Assembly (NCBI GenBank): GCA_016432585.1
Contig: CP066696.1
Location: forward strand, 824,113 to 888,112
Length of the DNA: 64,000 nt
Direction: 5' to 3'
Origin: Candidatus Saccharibacteria bacterium
Lineage (GTDB): Bacteria > Patescibacteriota > Saccharimonadia > Saccharimonadales > Saccharimonadaceae
Of this stretch, positions 57,462-64,000 are shown piece after piece (within the stretch, counting starts at the first letter, position 1; every line of letters begins with the position of its first letter). Under the pieces are notes generated by a model. It saw only the letters and a program-made list of their open reading frames with translations. It did no database searches and was not told where the DNA came from. Made by a program: the position numbers and the translations under genes.

Positions 57462-60011
57462 CTATAACTCACCCCAGTTTTTGCCAATACCAACATCTAC
57501 CTTTAGCGGGATTTTGAGCTCTGGGTAAATGTTTTCCATGGTATCTTTTAGGATTTCGGCCACTTTTTCGGCGTTTTCAGCTGGGCATTCTACTAAAATA
57601 CTGTCATGCACCTGCAGTACTTGCTCGCCAAGGTCACCTAGGTGCTCATCTACCTTTAGCATCGCCATTTTCATAAGGTCGGCCTCGGTACCCTGAATCG
57701 GCATGTTGGCAGCGGCGCGCTTTGCACCTTCGCGCACCATAAAGTTGCTGCTGTTTACGTCTGGCGTTGGGCGACGACGGCCAAAGTAGGTCTCGACGTA
57801 GCCTTCGTTTTTTGCTTTTTCTAGCGTGTCGTCAATAAACTTGCGGATTGGCGCGCGCAAAGTAAAGTACTGGTCGATAAACGTTTTTGCTTCGGTAAAA
57901 CTCATGCCAGTGGCCGCACTCAACCCGTGAGGACTCATGCCGTAGAGCACGCCAAAGTTAATCACCTTTGCGGCGCGGCGCTGCCCTTTCGTGACGTCAT
58001 CTACTGGCACACCATAGGCTTCGCTGGCGGTTTTTGTGTGAATGTCGATTCCGGTTTTAAAGTCGGCAATCAGCTTTTCGTCACCCGCTAGAATTGCGGC
58101 TAAGCGAAGCTCGAACTGTGAATAGTCGGCGCTAACAAACACCTTGTCGCCATCTGGAATAAAGGCTTCACGAATCTTGCGACCAAGCTCGCTGCGCACC
58201 GGAATGTTCTGCAGGTTTGGATTGGTGCTCGATAAACGACCCGTACTCGCCACGTCTTGGTTAAAGGTAGTGTGAACACGCGACTGGTTATCTGCCTGAA
58301 GTGGCAGCGTATCGATATAGGTATTTTTAAGCTTAGCAAGCTCACGCGTGCGCTCGATTAACTCAACAATTGGGTGTTGGCCGCGCAGCTTGTCGAGTTC
58401 TTTCTGCCCGGTACTGTGCCCTGTTTTACCTTTTTTAATTCCCGCTGTCGGCAGCTGTAATTTGGTAAATAACACCTCTGAAAGCTGCGCCGGACTACCG
58501 ATATTAAACTCGTAGCCAACCATGGCATACATTTCTTGTTCAAGCTTTTTGTGTTCATCGCCAAGCTCCTGGCTCATTTTAGCCAGTAAATCCTTGTCAA
58601 TTTTCAGGCCCTTACTTTCCATGCGATAGAGCATGTATGTCAGCGGAAAATCTAGTTCGTAGGCGACTTTTGCTATCTTTGGCTCAGCCGTAAAACCTTT
58701 CGCCTGTGCCGCGTAAATACTCCAAAGCGACGCCATCACCTGCCCGGCGTTGGTTTCGTCGAGGGCTTCTTCGCCCGCAAGCGCGCCAATCGTACGGTCA
58801 CGCATAAGCGGATCGAGCAAAAAGGCCGCTTGGCGAATATCGTGAATCGTATCAAACCGCACCTCTACGCCCTGCTTGTGCGCCGTGTGGTATGTTTCTT
58901 TTATATCGTAGGCAATAACTTTCACCATTTCGAGCGCGCGCCAAATGCTACTGTCGATATCGGCGAGTGGCGCCACAGCCACCGTCTTTTTATCGAGCGA
59001 AAGCCACACGGTATCGTTTGCAACGTAGAGCAACGCTTCGGCGCCAGCATCGAGCGAAAGTGTTTTTGGCCATTCAACCTCTTTAAGTGCAGGAATTGTT
59101 GGTTCTTTTATAGAATCGAACAGGCTACCTTGCGGAGACTGCTGCATATGCTTTGGCAAGCGACGTAGCAGCGAGGTAAATTCAAACTTTTTTAGCAACT
59201 CGGCGAGTTTTGCCGTATCAAGATCGTGAGCATCCATGTCGTCAAGGTTTAATGGAATCGGCGCATCGCACCAAATTCGCCCCACTTCGCGGCTAAGAAA
59301 TGCCGATTCTTTGCCAGCCTCAAGCTTTTTAGCAACGCTTGGCTTAATATCATCGAGATGCTCGTAGATTCCCTCAAGCGTGGTAAATTCTTGTAGTAAT
59401 TGCACTGCGGTTTTCTCGCCAATACCGGGAACGCCGGGAATATTATCACTGCTATCACCCTTTAGCGCCTTAAGATCAAGTAGTTGATCAACCTTAATTC
59501 CGTACTTATCTTCAAGGTAACTCACATTGAACTGCTCGATATCGGTAAAACCTTTTTTAAGCGCATACACGTGCGTTAGCGGACCAACCAGTTGCAGCAT
59601 ATCGAGGTCACTAGTAATAAGGCAAGTTTCGATATTTTGCGCGCTCGCCTGCTGCGCCAAACAACCCATAATATCATCAGCCTCATAATCGTCCACTTCG
59701 TAGAGCGGCCAGTTACAGGCTTCAAGCAGTTCGTTAAGCATTGGAATCTGCGCAAAAAAATCGTCTGGTGGTGTTTTGCGGCCTGCTTTGTACGTTGGCA
59801 GCAACTCTAAACGGCGGCGGATACTCGTTCCCTTTTTATCCCATGCAACCGCAACGTAATCGGGCTCGAGCTTTTTCATAATCTCGAGAGCAAGACTGGC
59901 AAACCCATACACTCCGCCCGTAGGCGTACCATCACGCAAACTAAGCCCCGGCATGGCGTAGTAGCCGCGGTAAAAGACACTTTTTCCATCGATAACAACA
60001 AGGCGCTTCAT
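57462..60011 (-). CDS. polA: DNA polymerase I
   Basis: 849 residues from the ATG at 60011. It has a 5'-3' exonuclease domain (first 300 residues, GDSSDNIPGVPGIGEKTA), a degenerate 3'-5' exonuclease domain lacking the DxE metal residues (ALLYVANDTVWLSLD), and a polymerase domain with DYSQFELRLAAILAGD, RRAAKVINFGVLYGMSPHGL and LQVHDSILVECP. It fills gaps and removes primers without proofreading. TATACT ends 6 nt before this ATG, which argues against the longer start at 60029. Confidence 0.95.
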   Translation of the reverse strand: MKRLVVIDGKSVFYRGYYAMPGLSLRDGTPTGGVYGFASLALEIMKKLEPDYVAVAWDKKGTSIRRRLELLPTYKAGRKTPPDDFFAQIPMLNELLEACNWPLYEVDDYEADDIMGCLAQQASAQNIETCLITSDLDMLQLVGPLTHVYALKKGFTDIEQFNVSYLEDKYGIKVDQLLDLKALKGDSSDNIPGVPGIGEKTAVQLLQEFTTLEGIYEHLDDIKPSVAKKLEAGKESAFLSREVGRIWCDAPIPLNLDDMDAHDLDTAKLAELLKKFEFTSLLRRLPKHMQQSPQGSLFDSIKEPTIPALKEVEWPKTLSLDAGAEALLYVANDTVWLSLDKKTVAVAPLADIDSSIWRALEMVKVIAYDIKETYHTAHKQGVEVRFDTIHDIRQAAFLLDPLMRDRTIGALAGEEALDETNAGQVMASLWSIYAAQAKGFTAEPKIAKVAYELDFPLTYMLYRMESKGLKIDKDLLAKMSQELGDEHKKLEQEMYAMVGYEFNIGSPAQLSEVLFTKLQLPTAGIKKGKTGHSTGQKELDKLRGQHPIVELIERTRELAKLKNTYIDTLPLQADNQSRVHTTFNQDVASTGRLSSTNPNLQNIPVRSELGRKIREAFIPDGDKVFVSADYSQFELRLAAILAGDEKLIADFKTGIDIHTKTASEAYGVPVDDVTKGQRRAAKVINFGVLYGMSPHGLSAATGMSFTEAKTFIDQYFTLRAPIRKFIDDTLEKAKNEGYVETYFGRRRPTPDVNSSNFMVREGAKRAAANMPIQGTEADLMKMAMLKVDEHLGDLGEQVLQVHDSILVECPAENAEKVAEILKDTMENIYPELKIPLKVDVGIGKNWGEL

Positions 60012-60017
60012 AGTACT

Positions 60018-60039
60018 AGTATACTTCATCTGTTACACT
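60018..60039. promoter_or_regulatory. Compact divergent promoters of polA and the kinase gene
   Basis: Minus-strand TATACT (60018-60023) for polA and plus-strand TGT-TACACT (60034-60039) for the kinase-like gene, 6 and 7 nt from their start codons. The start codons are 35 bp apart. Confidence 0.65.
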
Positions 60040-60046
60040 AGAGATC

Positions 60047-60625
60047 ATGAAACATCACGAAAATGTAAAAATTGTCGCGTTTGTTGGCCTTGCGGGCAGC
60101 GGCAAAAGTACGGCTGTCGACTATCTTACCGAAAAAGGCTATCCAAAAGTTTACTTTGGCGGGATCGTTCTTGAAGAGGTTAAAAAACGAGGTCTCGAAC
60201 TAACGCAGGAAAACGAACAACCAATACGCGAAGAACTTCGCGCCAGCGAAGGCAAAGATTTTGTCGTTCGCCGTATTATTACCCAGGTTCACGACCTTAT
60301 TGTCGCTGGGCAGCACCGAATTGTTGCCGACGGCCTTTACAGCTGGACCGAATACAAAGCACTTAAACACGAATTTCCTGGCGAACTAACAGTTATCGCC
60401 GTCGTTGCACCAAAACATCTGCGTAAAAGCCGCATGGCTAACCGCCCCGTTCGCCCGCTTACTTCAGAGCAAGTCGATCAGCGAGACTGGGCTGAAATCG
60501 AAAATATCGAAAAAGGTGGCCCGATTGCTATCGCCGACCATTACATTATTAACGATGGAACGGTCGAAAAATTACACGAGCAACTCGATAACGAACTCAA
60601 TCATATCGAATTTTACGATCAATAA
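60047..60625 (+). CDS. P-loop kinase, dephospho-CoA/UPF0200-like
   Basis: 192 residues. Walker A GLAGSGKSTAVDYL; a lid-like KSRMANRPVRPL region; EELRASEGKDFVVRRII resembles archaeal UPF0200 nucleotide kinases and dephospho-CoA kinase. The substrate is not known. Likely leaderless (7 nt from -10 to ATG). Confidence 0.78.
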   Translation: MKHHENVKIVAFVGLAGSGKSTAVDYLTEKGYPKVYFGGIVLEEVKKRGLELTQENEQPIREELRASEGKDFVVRRIITQVHDLIVAGQHRIVADGLYSWTEYKALKHEFPGELTVIAVVAPKHLRKSRMANRPVRPLTSEQVDQRDWAEIENIEKGGPIAIADHYIINDGTVEKLHEQLDNELNHIEFYDQ

Positions 60626-60635
60626 GACTGTGAAT

Positions 60636-60666
60636 AAAAAAACCGCCGAATTACCGGCGGTTTTTT
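60636..60666. terminator. Terminator between the kinase gene and rpoD
   Basis: AAAAAACCGCCG / CGGCGGTTTTTT, loop AATTAC; bidirectional. Confidence 0.9.
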
Positions 60667-60675
60667 ATTTAGCTT

Positions 60676-61674
60676 TTAACCTAGATATTCGTGAAGTTTC
60701 TTGGCGTCTTTGTGCTTGCGAAGTTTAGCAAGCGCCTTTGCTTCGATTTGGCGAATACGCTCGCGGGTAACGGCGAATTCCTGCCCTACTTCTTCTAGCG
60801 TGTGGCTTTTACCGTTTTCAAGACCAAAACGCATCTTTACAATTTTTTGCTCGCGATCAGAAAGCGTTGAGAGGATTGACTGAACTTGCTCTTTTAAAAG
60901 CTGGCTCGTTGCCGATTCTTCTGGCGTCGCGCCGTCTTCGTCTTCGATAAAGTCACCAAGAACACTATCTTCGTCTTCGCCGTCGCGGCCAACGCCTGCA
61001 TCAAGACTCGTAATATCCTGCTTGATTTTAATAACGTACTCAACCTTGTCCGGCTCCATCTCGAGCTCTTTTGCCAGCTCTTCGATAGTCGGCTCGCGGT
61101 TAAGTTCTTGGGTCATGCGGCGCTGTGTGCGAAGCAGTTTGTTGATTGTTTCAACCATATGCACCGGAATACGAATCGTACGCGCCTGGTCAGCAATCGC
61201 ACGGGTAATCGCCTGGCGAATCCACCATGTAGCGTACGTACTAAACTTAAATCCTTTGTCTGGGTCGAATTTTTCTACCGCACGCAAAAGCCCGGTGTTA
61301 CCTTCCTGAATAAGGTCAAGAAAATCTAGTCCGCGGCCACTGTAACGCTTGGCGATAGATACCACAAGACGCATGTTCGCCTCGGCCATTTTATCTTTGG
61401 CTTTTTTGTCGCCAGCAACAACTTTTTGCGCCAATGCTAGCTCTTCTTCGGCGTTTAGTAGTGGGATTTTACCAATTTCGCGAAGATACAAACGAACGCT
61501 GTCGTCGGATACGTCGTCGAAATACTGGCCGCTGTTCAGCGTATCAATATCGTCTTCTTCTTCGTCAACGAGCTCATCTAGCGCTGGTTCGTCGAGGTCG
61601 CTAAGGGGGCCACCGCTTGCATCAATCACCTTGTCATCGTCGGATGCTGGTGGAAGGGTTGTATTTTTAGGCAT
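60676..61674 (-). CDS. rpoD: Primary RNA polymerase sigma factor
   Basis: 332 residues. An acidic N-terminal region replaces most of region 1.1. Region 1.2 ([16 protein letters not shown]), region 2 with [12 protein letters not shown] and [15 protein letters not shown], region 3 and region 4.2 ([20 protein letters not shown]) are all intact, so TTGACA/TATAAT-type promoters are expected, matching those seen here. It overlaps dnaG by 8 bp, the common dnaG-rpoD pairing. Confidence 0.96.
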   Translation of the reverse strand: MPKNTTLPPASDDDKVIDASGGPLSDLDEPALDELVDEEEDDIDTLNSGQYFDDVSDDSVRLYLREIGKIPLLNAEEELALAQKVVAGDKKAKDKMAEANMRLVVSIAKRYSGRGLDFLDLIQEGNTGLLRAVEKFDPDKGFKFSTYATWWIRQAITRAIADQARTIRIPVHMVETINKLLRTQRRMTQELNREPTIEELAKELEMEPDKVEYVIKIKQDITSLDAGVGRDGEDEDSVLGDFIEDEDGATPEESATSQLLKEQVQSILSTLSDREQKIVKMRFGLENGKSHTLEEVGQEFAVTRERIRQIEAKALAKLRKHKDAKKLHEYLG

Positions 61675-63403
61675 TATTTCTCTCCTTAATTAATTGCTCT
61701 CGCAGTTTTGTGGCTTTGTCATCATCACCGATCGCATCGGCTTCTTCGATCTGTTTTTCTAACTGTTGTATTTTGTGGTTTTTTGTTAACATCCTCAGGA
61801 CTTGAGCTGCGGAATCAATTCGTGATTGTTCATTCCAGTACAGTGTATCAACGTCGGGGTTTAATAGTAACATTGTCACATACTTTTCGTGTTCTTGCAA
61901 CTCTGGTGGAATGCCGTCGAGCGGTTTGCCAAGATGTTTCACGATATAGGTCGCCACTGCGCGCTGATCGTCGATAGCAAATATCATGGGATCGACACCC
62001 CTAAATAAATCCTGCACATGAATATCCCGGCACGCAACCGATAGAAGCGACTCTACGTTCTTATCGCGTTTTACCGGCGCAGGTATCTTATATGATGCCG
62101 GTTTTTGCACTTGTTTTTGCGGCTGAGCTTCTTCACGTTTTACCGATTGAAGCTTCGTTTTAATCGCCTCGAGCGACGACCCTGTAATTGCCGCGATCTT
62201 CTGCTCGTAATGGTCACGCTCTACCGCGTCGTTCAGCCCGCGAACAACTTGTAGTGCAGCCGTGGTAAATGCACGCTTACCGCTTGCCGTCGTAATGTCC
62301 TCGCGCTTGCCATATTGCATCAAAATCCAATCAACCGCAGGCTCGGCGGTATCGATAGCTTTCTGCCACAAAGCAGGATCTTTTTGAATGAGTTCGTCGG
62401 GATCTTTAAATCCTTCGGGAAGCGTAATGATCGTTAGCTCTACACCCACTTCGCTCGCAATAGGAATCGCCCGTTCGGTCGCCGCAATACCTGCTTTGTC
62501 GCCATCGAACGCTAGGCGAACATTACCCGTAAGCCGGCGGAGCGCACGCAGGTGGTTTTCGGTCATTGCCGTCCCCGCCGTTGCCACAACACCCAGAATC
62601 CCCGCCTGATGGCTACTGACAACATCAAGATTTCCTTCAACAATCACCGCGTAATCGTTAGTACGGATCGCTTCTTTCGCCTGACTCAAACCAAACACAT
62701 GGCGGCCTTTGTCGTATAAAATCGTCTGCGGCGTATTAAGGTATTTTGGTGCGTTCGGATCGTCGGCGATAATACGCGCCGTAAAGCCAATCACCTGTCC
62801 CGCGCCGTCCATAAGCGGTACTGTCATGCGGCCACGGAACATGTCACCACCAAAACGGTTTGTTAGGCCGGCATCGCTCAGCTCGCTGCGACTAAACCCT
62901 TTTTTAGATAAAAACTGCACCAAAGCATCGCCCGCAGTCGGCGCGTAGCCGATTTTAAAATCCTGTACAATTTGTTTTGAAAGGCCACGCTTTTTAAAAA
63001 CGTATTCCAAGGCATGCTGATTTTTTAACAGGCTGTGCTGATAATAATTCGCAGCCAGTTCATGCGCCTCTAGTAAGCGTTTTTTACGCCGTGCTAGATC
63101 TTGATTGCCTTTAGACTCGTACAGGCTAAGATCGACGCCAGCTTTGCGTGCCAAATGTTCTAACGCCTGACGAAAGTCCATCCCCTCTACTTCCATCACA
63201 AAACTAAAAACGTCACCGCCTTTGTTTGAGGAAAAGTCGTGCCAGATATGTTTGTCGGGGCTCACAAAAAAACTCGGCGTTTTCTCACCGCTAAACGGGC
63301 TAAGCCCCTTAAAGTTACGCCCTGCGCGCTTCAGCTGGACATATTCCCCCACCACATCCTCGATATTGAGGCGCGCGCGTACTTCTTCCTTGGCGTCCTG
63401 CAT
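61667..63403 (-). CDS. dnaG: DNA primase without zinc-binding residues
   Basis: 578 residues. The N-terminal zinc-ribbon domain keeps its shape ([20 protein letters not shown], then [15 protein letters not shown]), but all four ligands of the usual CPFH...CFGC pattern are Ser, Ser, Asp and Ser. The TOPRIM core follows ([26 protein letters not shown]) with a C-terminal helicase-binding region. It makes RNA primers for replication. TATAAT ends 6 nt before the ATG at 63403, so the dnaG-rpoD mRNA is leaderless. Confidence 0.95.
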   Translation of the reverse strand: MQDAKEEVRARLNIEDVVGEYVQLKRAGRNFKGLSPFSGEKTPSFFVSPDKHIWHDFSSNKGGDVFSFVMEVEGMDFRQALEHLARKAGVDLSLYESKGNQDLARRKKRLLEAHELAANYYQHSLLKNQHALEYVFKKRGLSKQIVQDFKIGYAPTAGDALVQFLSKKGFSRSELSDAGLTNRFGGDMFRGRMTVPLMDGAGQVIGFTARIIADDPNAPKYLNTPQTILYDKGRHVFGLSQAKEAIRTNDYAVIVEGNLDVVSSHQAGILGVVATAGTAMTENHLRALRRLTGNVRLAFDGDKAGIAATERAIPIASEVGVELTIITLPEGFKDPDELIQKDPALWQKAIDTAEPAVDWILMQYGKREDITTASGKRAFTTAALQVVRGLNDAVERDHYEQKIAAITGSSLEAIKTKLQSVKREEAQPQKQVQKPASYKIPAPVKRDKNVESLLSVACRDIHVQDLFRGVDPMIFAIDDQRAVATYIVKHLGKPLDGIPPELQEHEKYVTMLLLNPDVDTLYWNEQSRIDSAAQVLRMLTKNHKIQQLEKQIEEADAIGDDDKATKLREQLIKERNNA

Positions 63404-63409
63404 GGTTTT

Positions 63410-63415
63410 ATTATA
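63410..63415 (-). promoter_or_regulatory. -10 box of the leaderless dnaG-rpoD operon
   Basis: TATAAT on the minus strand, preceded by TGA (extended -10 type) and followed by AAAACC and the ATG. Confidence 0.65.
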
Positions 63416-63460
63416 TCACCCTTTACCTCTGTTACCCGCATATGCTTTAATAGAAGCAGT

Positions 63461-64000
63461 ATGTATCCAGACCAAAATCAAAACCAGCCACCAGTTCAAC
63501 CACCCACACAACCTGGGCAGCAACCGCAGTACTCTATCGATTACCTAAATCAAATTGCTCCACCAGCTAAAAAACCCGGCATGAACAACCGAATTTTTAT
63601 TTTTCTTGCTGGTGGTGGCCTGCTACTTGCGGTGATTATTGGATTCTTCTCACTTATCAACAGTGGCACTGGACCAACCGAAAAAATGCAAACCCTTGCT
63701 GCACGCATAGAAGCTCTTCATACCGTCTCTGACAAATCTCAAAAAAATATTCAAAGCGGCGATCTTCGCAGCACGAATAGCAACCTTACCGTATTTCTTA
63801 CGAACGCCTACCGTGACATCGCAGAGCCACTCGACACCAACAATGTCGACATAAAAAACATCGACAAAGAAATCGCTGCCGCCGAAGAGACCGCAGCAGA
63901 AGAGCTAACACAAAAGCTCGAAGATGCCCGGCTAAACGCCGTTTTTGACCGCGTCTATGCGCGCGAAATGGCCTACCAGCTCGATAAAGTTGCTGCCCTT
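63461..64000 (+). CDS. Partial membrane-anchored protein (cut by the window end)
   Basis: 180 residues seen. A Gln/Pro-rich cytoplasmic start (NQNQPPVQPPTQPGQQ), one membrane helix (about residues 46-66) and an extracytoplasmic coiled-coil-like stretch (EKMQTLAARIEALHTVSDKS). No family recognised. TATGCTTTAATAG lies just upstream, so a very short leader is likely. Confidence 0.65.
   Translation, partial: MYPDQNQNQPPVQPPTQPGQQPQYSIDYLNQIAPPAKKPGMNNRIFIFLAGGGLLLAVIIGFFSLINSGTGPTEKMQTLAARIEALHTVSDKSQKNIQSGDLRSTNSNLTVFLTNAYRDIAEPLDTNNVDIKNIDKEIAAAEETAAEELTQKLEDARLNAVFDRVYAREMAYQLDKVAAL

Noticed and set aside
60012-60029. Longer polA start (six extra residues)
   Set aside because: The -10 TATACT lies between the two ATGs, so only the downstream ATG can be on the transcript from this promoter.

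Overview
The window reads as a chromosomal segment of a member of Candidatus Saccharibacteria (TM7, Patescibacteria/CPR). This is inferred from gene content and protein style, not from a database search. Supporting signs are compact, mostly minus-strand gene packing, a PilMNO/PilB/PilT/PilC/PilD type IV pilus cluster with no secretin gene in it (as in a single-membrane cell), an S20 protein with an alanine/lysine/proline tail, isolated biosynthetic genes, and DNA primase and pilus-ATPase versions stripped of zinc-binding cysteines. TGA works as a normal stop codon. Composition is moderate in G+C, except for three small G+C-rich genes that look foreign.

Layout. 0-10 kb: a partial winged-helix regulator, miaA, an alkyltransferase-like protein, thrS behind a T-box leader, five tRNA genes (Val, Gly, Thr, Asp, Arg), nrdR, a family 2 glycosyltransferase pair, superoxide dismutase, a foldase, a PH-domain protein and ndk. 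10-25 kb: a Xer recombinase, then a long minus-strand type IV pilus cluster running from a TPR protein and a large surface protein through pilM, pilN, pilO, pilB, pilT, pilC, pilA, pilD and four minor-pilin-like genes. 25-29.4 kb: a metal-stress module (DUF305, a small exported protein, a YHS-oxidoreductase fusion, a CPH-type P1B ATPase and a CsoR/RcnR-family repressor with a visible operator). 29.5-42 kb: ychF, tlyA, a beta-lactamase-fold exported protein, efp, rpsR-ssb-rpsF, pheA, ftsK, a SemiSWEET-like protein, RNase J and an unusual uracil-DNA glycosylase. 42-54 kb: a yidD-plus-peptide cassette, pnp, a FusB-type protein, a Gre factor, rdgB, NUDIX, rpsO, truB, a PIG-L deacetylase, a DHH-like protein and rpsT. 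54-64 kb: holA, mutM, a HAD protein, polA, a P-loop kinase, rpoD, dnaG and a partial membrane protein.

Regulation is unusually legible. About twenty genes lack a Shine-Dalgarno sequence and instead have a good -10 hexamer ending 5-10 nt (most often exactly 6) before the start codon, so their mRNAs should be leaderless or nearly so. Other genes have ordinary GGAG-type sites. Two genes begin 5 and 10 nt after the encoded CCA of a tRNA. Structured leaders are seen for thrS (T-box), pnp (nested helices) and, most notably, a 45-nt element 91% identical in the predicted 5' leaders of two otherwise unrelated genes, the Gre factor and the NUDIX hydrolase. That element is the best candidate here for an undescribed regulatory system.

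The second candidate is the yidD cassette: a G+C-rich, strongly SD-driven pair of yidD and a 59-residue peptide with a Gly-Gly site followed by a hydrophobic glycine/alanine-rich segment. No rRNA operon, CRISPR array, insertion sequence or prophage was seen. No stretch longer than about 300 bases lacks a gene, an RNA gene or a leader element.
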